From Lysobacter sp. BMK333-48F3 (lineage in GTDB: Bacteria; Pseudomonadota; Gammaproteobacteria; Xanthomonadales; Xanthomonadaceae), in assembly GCF_019733395.1 (NCBI RefSeq), contig NZ_JAIHOO010000001.1:868001-932000 (forward strand): 64,000 nt of DNA. Direction: 5' to 3'. A program made the translations under genes and the position numbers. Positions 10,229-19,334 of this stretch are shown in pieces. Positions within the stretch are counted from its first letter, which is position 1; the number at the start of each line of letters is the position of its first letter. The notes beneath the pieces were generated by a model. It worked only from the letters and a program-made list of their open reading frames with translations, was not told the origin of the DNA and ran no database searches.

Positions 10229-10438
10229 TCAAGAGCAAGCCACGGCCAGCACGAAACCTGCGCCGCCGAGCACGGCATATCCGACTAGCGCAAGAAAAGT
10301 CAGACCCGCGCCGCAATCCTTGCAGCGCTCTGCCCCGAACCGTATCGGCAGCAACAAGCACCAAGGCGCCAACAGCGACCAGCTCACCGCATCGGCCTGC
10401 GCCGGCTCGCGTCCGCACTGGCTGCACTGGCCGTGCAC
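10229..10438 (-). CDS. Small CxxC-rich membrane protein (zinc-ribbon-like)
   Basis: A possible 69-residue protein starting at GTG 10438, five bases after the ubiE stop. It contains CSQCG near the N-terminus and CKDCG near residue 41, which could bind one zinc, and hydrophobic segments around residues 20-34 (WSLLAPWCLLLPI) and 46-67 (LTFLALVGYAVLGGAGFVLA). The spacing to ubiE and the orderly Cys pairs argue for a real gene, but there is no ATG and no strong ribosome site, and I know no named family. It would be translated with ubiE. Confidence 0.55.
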   Translation of the reverse strand: MHGQCSQCGREPAQADAVSWSLLAPWCLLLPIRFGAERCKDCGAGLTFLALVGYAVLGGAGFVLAVACS

Positions 10439-10443
10439 CGAAC

Positions 10444-11205
10444 TCAGGCCTTGTAGCCGGTATGGATCGCGCAGATCCCGCCCGACAGGTTCTTGTAGTC
10501 GACCCGGGCGAAACCGGCGTCGGCCATCATCTGCTTGAGCTCGTTCTGCGGCGGATGCTTGCGGATGCTCTCGGCCAGATAGCGGTAGCTCTCGCTGTCG
10601 TTGGCGAACAGCTGGCCCAGGCGCGGCAGCACGTTGAACGAATGGAAGTCGTAGATCGGCTTGAACCACTGCGCCGTCACTTCCGAGAACTCCAGCACCC
10701 GCGCCTGGCCGCCGACCTTGAGCACGCGCAGCATCTCGCGCAGCGCCGCGTCCTTGTCGGTGACGTTGCGCAGGCCGAAGGCGATGGTGACCAGGTCGAA
10801 GCTGGCGTCGGGAAACGGCAGCGACTCGGCGTTGCACTGCACGTACTCGAAGCCGGACACCCGGCCGCGGTCGGTCATGCGGTCGCGGCCGACCCGCAGC
10901 ATGTCGTGGTTGATGTCGCCGAGCACGATCATGCCGCGCTCGCCGACCCGGTCGCGCAGCAGCGCGGCGATGTCGCCGGTGCCGCCGGCCAGATCGAGCA
11001 CGCGATCGCCGCGGCGGACCTGCGCGGTGGCGGTGAAATAGCGCTTCCAGACCCGATGGATGCCGAGGCTCATCAGGTCGTTCATCAGGTCGTAGCTGCC
11101 GGCGACCGAGGAGAACACTTCGCCGACCAGCTTGCGCTTCTGCTCGCGCGGCACGTCGCGGAAGCCGAAATGGGTGGTCTCGGGCTGGGGCTTGGATTCG
11201 TTCAT
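10444..11205 (-). CDS. ubiE: Bifunctional demethylmenaquinone / 2-polyprenyl-6-methoxybenzoquinol methylase UbiE
   Basis: SAM-dependent C-methyltransferase of ubiquinone (and menaquinone) synthesis, cytoplasmic or membrane-peripheral. The 253-residue protein shows [16 protein letters not shown] (UbiE/COQ5 signature), SAM motif I DLAGGTGD (residues 71-78), and the second signature around [15 protein letters not shown]. The C-terminus [14 protein letters not shown] is typical. ATG 11205 is chosen because a 25-residue in-frame extension upstream is low-complexity and not family-like. As the organism is an aerobic xanthomonad, ubiquinone synthesis is the main expected role. Confidence 0.96.
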   Translation of the reverse strand: MNESKPQPETTHFGFRDVPREQKRKLVGEVFSSVAGSYDLMNDLMSLGIHRVWKRYFTATAQVRRGDRVLDLAGGTGDIAALLRDRVGERGMIVLGDINHDMLRVGRDRMTDRGRVSGFEYVQCNAESLPFPDASFDLVTIAFGLRNVTDKDAALREMLRVLKVGGQARVLEFSEVTAQWFKPIYDFHSFNVLPRLGQLFANDSESYRYLAESIRKHPPQNELKQMMADAGFARVDYKNLSGGICAIHTGYKA

Positions 11206-11390
11206 GGGCGCGATTATCGCACGCTGGCCGGGCCCGGGCTTCGCGGCGCGGCGACGGTTCGGGCCCGCCGCCCGGGACACAGCGTCGCGGGCCGGCGCCG
11301 GGCGCAGCTCATGCTGCCGATCGCCGCTCTACCCCGAAAGCACTAGCCCCGCCCCGCTCCGGCCAGCGGCGGCTTTGGCATGATGCGGTC

Positions 11391-11870
11391 ATGACCGCCT
11401 CCGTGACCTGGCAAGCCAAGCGCTATGCCGACCTCAGCCTGGACGAGCTGTACGAGCTGCTGCGCCTGCGTTCGCAGGTGTTCGTGATCGAGCAGAACTG
11501 CGTCTACCTCGATCCCGACGACAAGGACCGCCATCCCGAGGCGGTGCACCTGCTCGGCCGCGCCGAAGACGGCCGCCTGGCGGCGTATTTGCGGATCCTG
11601 CCGGCCGGGCTCAGCTATCCCGAAGTCAGCTTCGGCCGGGTGCTGACCGCGGCCAGCCACCGCGGCCAGGGCCTGGGCGGGCCGATGCTGGAAGCGGCGC
11701 TGATCGAGATCGAGCGCCGCTGGCCGGGCGCCGACATCCGGATCGGCGCCCAGGCCCATCTGCAGGGCTATTACGGCCGCTACGGCTTCGCGCCGGCGTC
11801 GGAGGTCTACGACGAGGACGGTATTCCCCACGTCGACCTGCTGCGTCCGGGCCGCGCGCAGGCACACTGA
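11391..11870 (+). CDS. ElaA-type GNAT acetyltransferase
   Basis: A 159-residue GNAT protein of the ElaA family. Diagnostic features are LRLRSQVFVIEQNCVYLDPDD (read as LRxxVFVxEQxCxYxexD) in the N-terminal third, the acetyl-CoA loop HRGQGLGGPM (about residues 95-104), and the end AQAHLQGYYGRYGF. ElaA proteins lack a firmly established substrate. It is divergent from ubiE with 185 bp between, and the cytosine deaminase gene follows 77 bp downstream in the same direction, perhaps co-transcribed. Confidence 0.92.
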   Translation: MTASVTWQAKRYADLSLDELYELLRLRSQVFVIEQNCVYLDPDDKDRHPEAVHLLGRAEDGRLAAYLRILPAGLSYPEVSFGRVLTAASHRGQGLGGPMLEAALIEIERRWPGADIRIGAQAHLQGYYGRYGFAPASEVYDEDGIPHVDLLRPGRAQAH

Positions 11871-11947
11871 GCCGCGCCGCACAGGCGGCGTACTCGACCG
11901 CGTCGCTCCGGCAGCCCAAACTGGCCGCCATCGACACGGAGTCCCTC

Positions 11948-12403
11948 ATGATCGCCACCCCCGACTATCGCGCCCTGCTCAAGACCGCCGTCGCCGAAGC
12001 CCGCCAGGGCCTGGCCGAAGGCGGCATCCCGATCGGCGCGGCGCTGTACCACGACGACGGCCGCCTGCTCGGCTGCGGCCACAACCGCCGCATCCAGGAA
12101 GGCGACCCTTCGGTGCACGGCGAGACCGACGCGTTCCGCAAGGCCGGCCGCCAGCGCCGCTACCGCGACACCATCATGGTCACCACCCTGGCGCCGTGCT
12201 GGTACTGCAGCGGCCTGGTGCGCCAGTTCAACATCGGCACGGTGGTGGTCGGCGAATCGGTCAACTTCCAGGGCGGCATCGACTGGCTGCGCGAGTCCGG
12301 GGTCAAGGTGATCGACCTGGCCGACCAGGAATGCATCGACCTGCTCGGCGGCTACATCGCTGCCAATCCGGACGTCTGGAACGAGGACATCGGCGAGGAC
12401 TGA
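11948..12403 (+). CDS. Cytosine deaminase-like nucleobase deaminase, yeast Fcy1 type
   Basis: A 151-residue zinc deaminase of the CDA fold. The catalytic motif is HGE (His57, Glu59) and the zinc Cys pair is PCWYC (Cys84, Cys87). The whole protein, including GGIPIGAAL, the VVVGESVNFQGG region and the C-terminus VWNEDIGED, lines up by eye with fungal cytosine deaminase (Fcy1), which ends similarly, rather than with the larger amidohydrolase-type bacterial CodA or the tRNA deaminase TadA. Expected reaction: cytosine to uracil for pyrimidine salvage; another nucleobase is possible. No transporter is adjacent. Confidence 0.88.
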   Translation: MIATPDYRALLKTAVAEARQGLAEGGIPIGAALYHDDGRLLGCGHNRRIQEGDPSVHGETDAFRKAGRQRRYRDTIMVTTLAPCWYCSGLVRQFNIGTVVVGESVNFQGGIDWLRESGVKVIDLADQECIDLLGGYIAANPDVWNEDIGED

Positions 12404-12434
12404 GTTCCCCGCCCGCAACGGAAAAGGAGTTTCC

Positions 12435-13667
12435 ATGCACCCCACCGCTTCCTGGCCCCTGCTGTTGCTCGTCGCCGCGCCTGCGGCGGCGGTGCAGCCT
12501 CCGGCCTGCGGCGCCACCGCCGAACTCGCGCTGATCTGCCAGCAGTCCGACGCCGGCGCCAAGGCCACCCTGGTCCGCACCGAATTGCCGGCGCGCGGCG
12601 GTTGCGCCCAGCCGCAGGTGGAGAGTTTTCCCGCCGGCGATCTCGACCGCCCGCGCAGCCTGGCCCTGGCCGCCGGCCAGACCGGCGAATGCCGCTTCGC
12701 CAACGGACGCACCCTGCGGGTGCGCCTGCAGCAGGAATCCGAACCCGTGCTCGGCGCGTGCAATGCCGATGCGGCCACGCGTTTTTCGCTGTGGGTGGAC
12801 GGGCGCAAGCTGATCAGCCGGCACAGCGTGCGCGAACGCTGCGAAACCGCAGCGGCGCCGTGGAGCTATCGGCTCGAAGGCGAGCTCGTCCACGATTGCA
12901 GCAAGCCGGAGGCCTGCACCGCCTGGTCCGGCCCCGACCACAAGATTGGCTCGCTGCCGATCGACACCGCCGAGTACCCGCCCGACGCGCCGGGCCCGGC
13001 GCCCGGCAGCCTGGAACGGCTGCTCGACCGCGGCCCGGTCTGCGCCGAAGCCGAACGCGAGTTGGCCGCCTCGTGGTCGGCGTTGGACGCCTACGGCCGG
13101 CGGACCGTGCCGGGGCCGATCCGGCGGCTCAACGCCGGCGGCCCGCAGGCCGGCGCGGCCCTGCCCGACGGGCTCGAATTCGCCTACGGCGGCGCGCGCG
13201 TGGACGAGTTCGATTTCGACAACGACGGCCGCATCGACCGGGTCTATTCCGGCGACAGCGACGGCCAGGGCGGCTGGTACTACGCGCCGCTGCTGGTGCT
13301 GGCCGGCGCCTCCGCCGACGGCTACGTCGCGCGCGACGGTGCGGACGCGGTCCGCGCCCTGCCCTGTCAATGGGATGCCGCGCAGCCGACGCTGTCGCAG
13401 TGCGACGATCTGCGCAACCCGGCCTGGAACGATCATCGGCCCTCGACCCAGTCGGTGCCGGCGCCGTTGCCCGGCATCGCCGGCGGCGACGAATTCTTCC
13501 GCACCCGCTACACCACCGCGCTGCCGTTCCGGTTCGGCGATGCGACCTATGTCGCGCTGGCGAGCGCAGGCACGCCGTCGCGCGATTACGTCGGCATCTA
13601 TCGCCCGCGGCCCGGCGGCGGGCGCGAAGCGATGTGCCTGATCCGGCGCGTGCCGGCCAACCTGTGA
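12435..13667 (+). CDS. Secreted protein with EF-hand-like calcium motif, function unknown
   Basis: A 410-residue protein with a signal peptide (residues 1-19, cleavage after AAA) and a very good ribosome site (AAGGAG, 6-7 bp before the ATG). No domain is recognised over most of it. Around residues 257-275, FDFDNDGRIDRVYSGDSDGQGG resembles the calcium loop DxDxDG seen in EF-hand, dockerin or FG-GAP repeats. Several Cys (CGATAELALIC, CSKPEAC, CQWD) suggest disulfides. It follows the deaminase gene by 31 bp but a shared function is not evident. Confidence 0.8.
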   Translation: MHPTASWPLLLLVAAPAAAVQPPACGATAELALICQQSDAGAKATLVRTELPARGGCAQPQVESFPAGDLDRPRSLALAAGQTGECRFANGRTLRVRLQQESEPVLGACNADAATRFSLWVDGRKLISRHSVRERCETAAAPWSYRLEGELVHDCSKPEACTAWSGPDHKIGSLPIDTAEYPPDAPGPAPGSLERLLDRGPVCAEAERELAASWSALDAYGRRTVPGPIRRLNAGGPQAGAALPDGLEFAYGGARVDEFDFDNDGRIDRVYSGDSDGQGGWYYAPLLVLAGASADGYVARDGADAVRALPCQWDAAQPTLSQCDDLRNPAWNDHRPSTQSVPAPLPGIAGGDEFFRTRYTTALPFRFGDATYVALASAGTPSRDYVGIYRPRPGGGREAMCLIRRVPANL

Positions 13668-13762
13668 GGCGCCGCGCGCGGGCCCTGGCCGTGGATGACC
13701 GGTCCGCGCGCTTACCTTCGTCACTGGGCAAGCACCGGGTACCGGCGCAGAATCGCCCGCAC

Positions 13763-14239
13763 ATGCCCGCCGCCCCCGTTCCGCTGTCGATCCGCGCCTA
13801 CCAGCTCAGCGACTGGCCGCGCCTGTGCCAGATCCACGACCGCGCGCGCCTGGACGAACTGCAGCGCAGCGCCGGCGTCGCCGCGTTCCGCAGCCTGGCG
13901 CGCACCGCGCACAGCGAGGGCCTGTTCGACGGCCGCCTCGACGTGGCCGAGGTCGACGGCGTGGTGCGCGGCTTCGTCGCCTTCCAGCCCAAGTCGCTCA
14001 ACTGGCTGTACGTGGACCCCGACAGCTACCGCCAGGGCGTCGGCCGCGCGCTGCTGCGCCACGCCATCGCCTGCTCCGGCCCGGTGATCTCGACCCAGGC
14101 GCTGGAAGGCAACGAACCGGCGATCGCGTTATACCGCTCGGAAGGCTTCGTCGAACTCGAACGGCGGCCGGGGCGGTTGGCGGGCAGCGACGAGTTTCCG
14201 GCGGTGGGGGTGATCTTGGAGCGGCGGGTTCGGGGGTGA
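13763..14239 (+). CDS. GNAT-family N-acetyltransferase
   Basis: A 158-residue acetyltransferase. Beta4 and the acetyl-CoA loop read LNWLYVDPDSYRQGVGRALL (Q/RxxGxG/A at about residues 91-96), followed by NEPAIALYRSEGFVELER, the typical alpha4-beta6 end. The substrate is unknown; similar proteins are often annotated as RimI-like. The start ATG 13763 lies 95 bp after the preceding stop. Confidence 0.87.
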   Translation: MPAAPVPLSIRAYQLSDWPRLCQIHDRARLDELQRSAGVAAFRSLARTAHSEGLFDGRLDVAEVDGVVRGFVAFQPKSLNWLYVDPDSYRQGVGRALLRHAIACSGPVISTQALEGNEPAIALYRSEGFVELERRPGRLAGSDEFPAVGVILERRVRG

Positions 14240-14370
14240 GTGGTACCGGCTGAGGCGTTTGGCGCCGACTCAGATGCGGGAGGGCTGCGCGAGTACGACC
14301 AATGGCGCGGCGAGTGCGGTGTTCTGCGCTTTAGCGCTCGAGGTTCCTGACTTCGGCAGGATCGGCAGGG

Positions 14371-14844
14371 CTACACCGCTGCGGTTGGCTTGACCACCAT
14401 CAGCCAGAAAATCGCGATCACGCTCAGGAACGCCGGCCACCCCAGCCAGAACCACCACAACATCGTGCGGCGGTAGCTCGCCGGCAACGGCGCTTGCTCG
14501 GCCGCGGCCTGCGCCGCCAGCCGCCGCGCGCGCGCCTGCAGCCACAGCACCGGCAACCAGCAGGCGCCGACCACGAAGAACAGGATCAGCGCGGTCTTGA
14601 GCCAGAACACCGTCGGCGGCATGCCCAGCAGGTGCATCAGCCACAACCCGGTGCCGAACTGCACCACCACCGCCGGCGCGGTGAAGCAGGCGTCGGCGAT
14701 GACCACGGTGCGCGCGGTTTCGGCGATGACCTTGGGATCGCCGCGGCGGTGCGCGATCCAGAAGAAGAAGGCGATGCCCAGGCCGGTGCCGAACAGCAGG
14801 GTCGAGGACAGGATGTGGATCCACTTCACCCACAGATAGATCAT
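14371..14844 (-). CDS. DUF2269 integral membrane protein
   Basis: A 157-residue inner-membrane protein with four hydrophobic helices (about residues 5-30, 47-72, 83-103 and 128-152). The N-terminus WVKWIHILSSTLLFGTGLG is the family signature: a His-containing first helix (KxxHI) that resembles haem-coordinating helices of small membrane proteins. Its start is 4 bp from the stop of the SDR-DoxX fusion gene upstream, so the two form an operon. Function of DUF2269 is unknown. Confidence 0.88.
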   Translation of the reverse strand: MIYLWVKWIHILSSTLLFGTGLGIAFFFWIAHRRGDPKVIAETARTVVIADACFTAPAVVVQFGTGLWLMHLLGMPPTVFWLKTALILFFVVGACWLPVLWLQARARRLAAQAAAEQAPLPASYRRTMLWWFWLGWPAFLSVIAIFWLMVVKPTAAV

Positions 14845-14848
14845 CGGC

Positions 14849-16177
14849 TTATCTCCGCTCCGCCAGCACCCAGGCCACCGCCAGCGCCGGCAGCAGGACC
14901 AGGTTCTTGGCCAGCCCGCCGAGCGGGTCCAGCCACTGCCCCGGCAACAGCGCGCCGAACGCCAGGGTGTAGGCGAGCACGCTGAACCCCATCAATCCCA
15001 ACATCAGCCGCGGCCGCCAGCCGAACAGCAGGCCCAGCGCCAGCGCGGCGTCCAGGCCGGCGGTGACGCGCGCCAGCGCCACCGGCTGCCAATGCGCCAG
15101 CGGCGAACCGGCGACCATCGCCTCGATCGTCGCCGCCGGGGTCAGCCAGCCGGCCGCGGCCGAGATCAGCCACAGCGCGACGATCGCGACGGGCAAGCTC
15201 GGCGCCAGAAAATACAGCTGCGCCTGCCAGCGGTCCTGGACCTGGCTCGGCGTCGCCGCCAGCGCCTCGTCCAGGGCGACCGGCGCATGATCGAAATCGG
15301 CCCGCACCCGCGCATGCGCACCGGGCCGGGTGACGTTGCCGCGGCGGAGCATGCGCCACATGGTCTCGCCGACCGGCCCGCGGCCGAGCCGCTCGCCGAT
15401 CGCCACCTGCAGGCTCACCAGCGACTCGGGAAACGCGACCGTAGCGTCGCCGTCGATGCGCAGCCAGCGCCGCCAGGTCGCCTGATACTCGCGCAGGCTC
15501 AGGGGCTGCGGCGCGCCGATCTCGTACACGCCGCGCTGGGCTCCGCCGGCGGCGCGCGCGGCGATCTCGCCCAGGTCTTCGGCTGCGACCGGCTGCAGCG
15601 GCCAGCGCCCGTCGCCGGGCAGCAGATGGCGTCCCGGGAACGCGGCCAGCGCGCGCAGCAGCGAGGTGCCGCCATAAGACCCGGACGCCGCGTAGACCAC
15701 CGACGGGCGCAGCGCCACCGCGCTCAGCGGCAGTTGCAGCAGGGCCTCGTCGAAGCGGTGCTTGGAGGCGATGAACTCGCCGTCGGCCGGCTCGCCGAGC
15801 GCGGACAACTGGACGAAGCGCGGCACCCCGCCGTCGACGCAGGCCCGTGCCAGCGCCAGCGGGCCGTCGACGTGGATGGCCTGGAAGGTTTGCGCGCCGG
15901 TCTCGCGCAGGATGCCGGCGGCGTTGATCACCGCATCGACCCCGCGCAGGGTGTCGCGCCAGTCCTGCGGCGAGGTCATCCGCGCCAGATCGGCGCGGCG
16001 TTCGTCCGCGCGCAGCGGGCGGTGGGTATCGCGGATGCCGCGCAGCACGCGCCAGCCGTGGCGGCGCAGGGCGGCGATCAGGTAACCGGCGAGAAAGCCG
16101 TTGGCGCCGACGACGAGTGCGGTCTTGGTCGGAGCGGCGTCGGTCCGTGGCGCGCTTGCGCAAGCAGGGTCGTCCAT
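14849..16177 (-). CDS. NAD(P)-binding SDR fused to a DoxX-like membrane domain
   Basis: A 442-residue two-domain protein. Residues about 18-290 are an atypical SDR/NmrA-type Rossmann domain: TALVVGANGFLAGYLIAAL is the dinucleotide loop (GxxGxxG), and the region around SALGEPADGEFIASKHRFDEALL holds the K of the catalytic site. Residues about 310-440 contain four hydrophobic helices of the DoxX type (LPVAIVALWLISAAAGWLTP, then three more). Such fusions occur in many proteobacteria; the substrate is unknown, an isoprenoid or quinone-like lipid being one guess. It is followed within 4 bp by the DUF2269 gene, and both are membrane-associated. Confidence 0.87.
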   Translation of the reverse strand: MDDPACASAPRTDAAPTKTALVVGANGFLAGYLIAALRRHGWRVLRGIRDTHRPLRADERRADLARMTSPQDWRDTLRGVDAVINAAGILRETGAQTFQAIHVDGPLALARACVDGGVPRFVQLSALGEPADGEFIASKHRFDEALLQLPLSAVALRPSVVYAASGSYGGTSLLRALAAFPGRHLLPGDGRWPLQPVAAEDLGEIAARAAGGAQRGVYEIGAPQPLSLREYQATWRRWLRIDGDATVAFPESLVSLQVAIGERLGRGPVGETMWRMLRRGNVTRPGAHARVRADFDHAPVALDEALAATPSQVQDRWQAQLYFLAPSLPVAIVALWLISAAAGWLTPAATIEAMVAGSPLAHWQPVALARVTAGLDAALALGLLFGWRPRLMLGLMGFSVLAYTLAFGALLPGQWLDPLGGLAKNLVLLPALAVAWVLAERR

Positions 16178-16262
16178 GGGGCGACACGGTAGCAGAGCGC
16201 GTCGACGGCGGGGACTGTCAGAACCAGCGGCTTGCGGCGCGGGCTATCGCGGCCCTGCGTTG

Positions 16263-16487
16263 CCCTCACCCCAACCCTCTCCCGCAAGCGGGAGAGGGAG
16301 CGGTTGCGTCGCAACGGGATGCCTCATAACAGCCCCTCCGCACACGGGGCAGGAGCGGTTGCGTCGCTACGGAAGCCTTGCGGCAAAGCCCCTCTGTTAT
16401 GCGCGAAAAGGGAGCGATTACGCCGTTACGGAAACCCTCGTATGCAAAGCCCCTCTCCCGCTTGCGGGAGAGGGGTTGGGGTGAGGG
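16263..16487. repeat. Inverted pair of CTCTCCCGCAAGCGGGAGAG-type repeats with internal degenerate direct repeats
   Basis: The element at 16263-16298 (CCCTCACCCCAACC followed by a CTCTCCCGC/GCGGGAGAG hairpin) recurs in reverse orientation at 16450-16487, next to the hslU stop. Between them are three degenerate direct repeats of about 55 bp, each starting near GGAGCGRTTRCGYCG and ending in AAGCCCCTC (from about 16298, 16350 and 16410). The right-hand hairpin could end hslVU transcription. The gap 16178-16499 holds no gene. Confidence 0.85.
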
Positions 16488-16499
16488 CTGCGGCCGGCC

Positions 16500-17873
16500 T
16501 CAGAGGATGTAGCGGCTCAAATCCGGATCCTGCACCAGCTCGCCCAGGTGCTGATCGACGTAGGCGCGATCGATCGTCACCGCCTGGCCGTCGCGGTCCG
16601 GCGCTTCATAGCTCAGCGTATCGAGCAGGCGCTCCAGCACCGTGTGCAGGCGGCGCGCGCCGATGTTTTCCTGACGCTCGTTGACCTGCGCGGCGATCTC
16701 GGCGAGGCGATCGACGGCGTCGGCGCTGAACTTCAGCTCGACGCCTTCGGTCTTGAGCAGCTCCACGTACTGGGTGGTCAACGCGGCCTTGGGCTCGGTC
16801 AGGATGCGGACGAAATCGTCCTTGCTCAACGCGCCGAGCTCGACCCGGATCGGGAAGCGGCCCTGCAGTTCCGGGATCAGGTCGCTGGGCTTGGCCAGAT
16901 GGAACGCGCCGGAGGCGATGAACAGGATGTGGTCGGTCTTGACCGGGCCGTACTTGGTGCTGACGGTCGAGCCTTCGACCAGCGGCAGCAGGTCGCGCTG
17001 CACGCCCTCGCGGCTGACGTCGCCGCCGACCGCGCCGGCCTCGCTGCGCTTGGCGACCTTGTCGATCTCGTCGATGAAGACGATGCCGTGCTGTTCGCAG
17101 GCCTCGATCGCCGACTGGCGGATCTCGTCCTCGTTGACCAGCTTGGCCGCCTCTTCCTCGATCAGCTGCGGGCGCGCGGCCTTGATCGTCAGATGCTTCT
17201 TGTGGGTCTTGCCGCCGGCGACCTGGGAGAACATCTGCCGCAACTGCTGGCCCATCTCCTCCATGCCCGGCGGCGCCATGATGTCGACGCCGAGGTTGAC
17301 CGCGGTTTCGATCTCGATCTCGCGCTGGTCCAGTTCGCCGGCGCGCAGTTGCTTGCGCAGCTTGGCGCGGGTGTCGCTGTCGGGCGCGCTGGTGTCCTGG
17401 GCCGGGGTCTCCGAACCGAAGCCGAAGCCGCCCGGCACCCGCTTGGGCAGCAGCGCGTCGAGGATGCGGTCCTCGGCGCGGTCTTCGGCCTGGGTGCGCA
17501 GACGCGCCTTGGCCTGCTCGCGATACAGCTTGACCGCGGTGTCGGCCAGGTCGCGCACGATCTGCTCGACGTCCTTGCCGACGTAGCCGACCTCGGTGAA
17601 GCGGGTCGCCTCGACCTTGACGAAGGGCGCGTTGGCCAGCGTCGCCAGGCGCCGCGCGATCTCGGTCTTGCCGACGCCGGTCGGACCGATCATGAGGATG
17701 TTCTTGGGCATGACCTCGTTGCGCAGATCGTCGGCGAGCTGCATCCGGCGCCAACGGTTGCGCAGCGCGATCGCGACCGCGCGCTTGGCCGAATGCTGGC
17801 CGACGATGTGACGGTCCAGCTCCTGCACGATCTCGCGCGGGGTCATGGTGGCGTGTGAGTTGTCGGGTTTCAT
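16500..17873 (-). CDS. hslU: ATP-dependent protease ATPase subunit HslU
   Basis: AAA+ unfoldase (ClpY) that feeds substrates to the HslV peptidase. The 457-residue protein has [17 protein letters not shown] near the N-terminus, Walker A GPTGVGKT (residues 63-70), pore motif GYVG in [13 protein letters not shown], the family I-domain (about 110-240), Walker B IVFIDEID, sensor 2 and the conserved C-terminal tail ending SRYIL, which docks in HslV. Compared with E. coli it carries about six extra N-terminal residues; Met10 would be the alternative start. It is downstream of hslV (118-bp gap with repeats) in the same direction. Confidence 0.98.
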   Translation of the reverse strand: MKPDNSHATMTPREIVQELDRHIVGQHSAKRAVAIALRNRWRRMQLADDLRNEVMPKNILMIGPTGVGKTEIARRLATLANAPFVKVEATRFTEVGYVGKDVEQIVRDLADTAVKLYREQAKARLRTQAEDRAEDRILDALLPKRVPGGFGFGSETPAQDTSAPDSDTRAKLRKQLRAGELDQREIEIETAVNLGVDIMAPPGMEEMGQQLRQMFSQVAGGKTHKKHLTIKAARPQLIEEEAAKLVNEDEIRQSAIEACEQHGIVFIDEIDKVAKRSEAGAVGGDVSREGVQRDLLPLVEGSTVSTKYGPVKTDHILFIASGAFHLAKPSDLIPELQGRFPIRVELGALSKDDFVRILTEPKAALTTQYVELLKTEGVELKFSADAVDRLAEIAAQVNERQENIGARRLHTVLERLLDTLSYEAPDRDGQAVTIDRAYVDQHLGELVQDPDLSRYIL

Positions 17874-17883
17874 GATGGGGGGC

Positions 17884-17991
17884 GGGAATGGGGAATGGAG
17901 AATCGGGAATCGTTGGAGCTAAGCGGACGGGCGGGGCGGAACGGGACGAATCGCTCTTGCGATTCCCTATTCCCTATTCCCGATTCCCGGC
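17884..17991. repeat. GAATCGGGAATC-type degenerate repeat between hslV and hslU
   Basis: Short degenerate GGGAAT-type repeats run 17886-17912 (GGGAATGGGGAATGGAGAAT) and return in reverse complement at 17960-17988 (GATTCCCTATTCCCTATTCC), giving an imperfect long hairpin between two genes of one operon. Related tracts occur at 2375-2402, 38991-39030 and 55712-55750. Confidence 0.75.
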
Positions 17992-18543
17992 TTACAGCTC
18001 CTCGACCACCACGTTGCGATTCGTATAGATGCACACGTCGCCGGCGATGCCGATGGCTTCGGTGGCGATGGTGCGGGCATCGAGCTGGGTGTGGGCGATC
18101 AGCGCGCGCGCGGCGGACAGGGCGTACATGCCGCCGGAGCCGATCGCGATGATGCCGTCTTCGGGCTCGATCACATCGCCGGTGCCGCTGATGATCAGCG
18201 AGGTTTCCTTGTCGGCGACCGCGAGCAGCGCTTCGAGCTTGCCCAGGCGACGCTCGGTGCGCCAATCCTTGGCCAGCTCCACGGCGGCGCGGGTCAACTG
18301 GCCGTGCTTCTCGAGTTTGGCCTCGAACAGTTCGAACAGGGTGAAGGCATCGGCGGCGGCGCCGGCGAAACCGGCGAGCACCTGGCCTTCGCGGCCGAGC
18401 CGGCGCACCTTGCGGGCGTTGCCCTTCATCACCGTGTGGCCGAGCGTGACCTGGCCGTCGCCGGCGACGGCGACGCGGCCGTCGCGGCGGACCGAGACGA
18501 TGGTGGTGGCGTGGAAAACGTTGGGATTCTGGCTGGGGTCCAT
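17992..18543 (-). CDS. hslV: ATP-dependent protease peptidase subunit HslV
   Basis: Threonine peptidase of the HslUV (ClpQY) complex, cytoplasmic, forming a double hexamer. Total 183 residues. The catalytic N-terminal Thr is in [10 protein letters not shown] (Thr13 or 14); it is preceded by a 12-13 residue leader [12 protein letters not shown] that must be removed, longer than the single Met of E. coli but usual in xanthomonads as far as I recall. [48 protein letters not shown] and IAIGSGG are canonical. It precedes hslU in the same orientation. Confidence 0.98.
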   Translation of the reverse strand: MDPSQNPNVFHATTIVSVRRDGRVAVAGDGQVTLGHTVMKGNARKVRRLGREGQVLAGFAGAAADAFTLFELFEAKLEKHGQLTRAAVELAKDWRTERRLGKLEALLAVADKETSLIISGTGDVIEPEDGIIAIGSGGMYALSAARALIAHTQLDARTIATEAIGIAGDVCIYTNRNVVVEEL

Positions 18544-18603
18544 GGCGGGCTCCGGGGTAACTCTCCCGAAGTGGGGCTGGCCCCGGCCGGTTCAAGCCCC
18601 GAG

Positions 18604-18628
18604 CCGGGAGCGGCGACGCCGCTCCCGG
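18604..18628 (-). terminator. Hairpin after the secreted 178-residue protein gene
   Basis: Perfect 11-bp stem (CCGGGAGCGGC / GCCGCTCCCGG, loop GAC) 8 bp beyond the stop of the leftward gene at 18636 and before hslV. There is no T run, so it may slow or end transcription only weakly, or isolate the gene from hslV. Confidence 0.5.
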
Positions 18629-18635
18629 GCCGCGT

Positions 18636-19172
18636 TCACTCGGCGTAGTCGCGCTCCCGGCACTCGGTTTCGGCGTCGGGCTCGGCTTCGTAATCGAGGT
18701 AGTAATAGGCGTGCCACAGGCGCGCGCTGCGCAGCGGCTTGCCCTTCCAAGCGGTGAAATGAATGCCTTCGCGGCTGCCGCAAGTGCGCAGGGACGCAGG
18801 CGCCGCACCGTCGAACGCGATCATGCCGGTCCAGTAGCTGTTCTCCTCGTCCGGCGTCTTGTCCAGGCGCACGGCATAGGCTTTCGCCGCCGGTTCGTCG
18901 GGCTCCACGCTGGCGTTCTCCAGCGATTCGCACGGTTTGGACAAGGCCGACACCACCTGCCCACGCAGCGGCGGCGACCCGTCGAACGCCGGCCCCGGGC
19001 TGAGAATGCTCACCGCCAGCGGAAACCGGACGATCTTGCGATGGGTCATGACGCAGCCGACCCGGTCCTGGCCGCCGGCCAGGCCGTAACTCTCGCGAGC
19101 GGGCGCTTGCTTCGCCGCCGGCGCATTCGTCGCCGCGCCCATCGCCAACACCACCGCCAATAACGTTTGCAT
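18636..19172 (-). CDS. Secreted protein of unknown function
   Basis: A 178-residue protein with a signal peptide (about residues 1-19, ending APA). The mature part contains a few Cys (RVGCVM, KPCESL, LRTCGS, ETECRE) and a C-terminal Tyr-rich stretch WHAYYYLDYEAEPD. No family recognised. It sits between xerC and hslV, a position where close relatives usually have nothing, so it looks like a lineage-specific insertion into a conserved gene order. Confidence 0.75.
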   Translation of the reverse strand: MQTLLAVVLAMGAATNAPAAKQAPARESYGLAGGQDRVGCVMTHRKIVRFPLAVSILSPGPAFDGSPPLRGQVVSALSKPCESLENASVEPDEPAAKAYAVRLDKTPDEENSYWTGMIAFDGAAPASLRTCGSREGIHFTAWKGKPLRSARLWHAYYYLDYEAEPDAETECRERDYAE

Positions 19173-19334
19173 CGCACCATTCCTTGGTTTGCTGAGAAGT
19201 GCGGAATCTTAGTTCCGGCCGCCCGCATCCCGCTTGCCGATAGTGCCGATGCGGTCACGCTTGCACAGTTGCAGCGAGAAAACGGCGCGCGGGCATGCCC
19301 AGCGGGCGAAAGCCCGGCCCTCGCTGCTGCCCGC

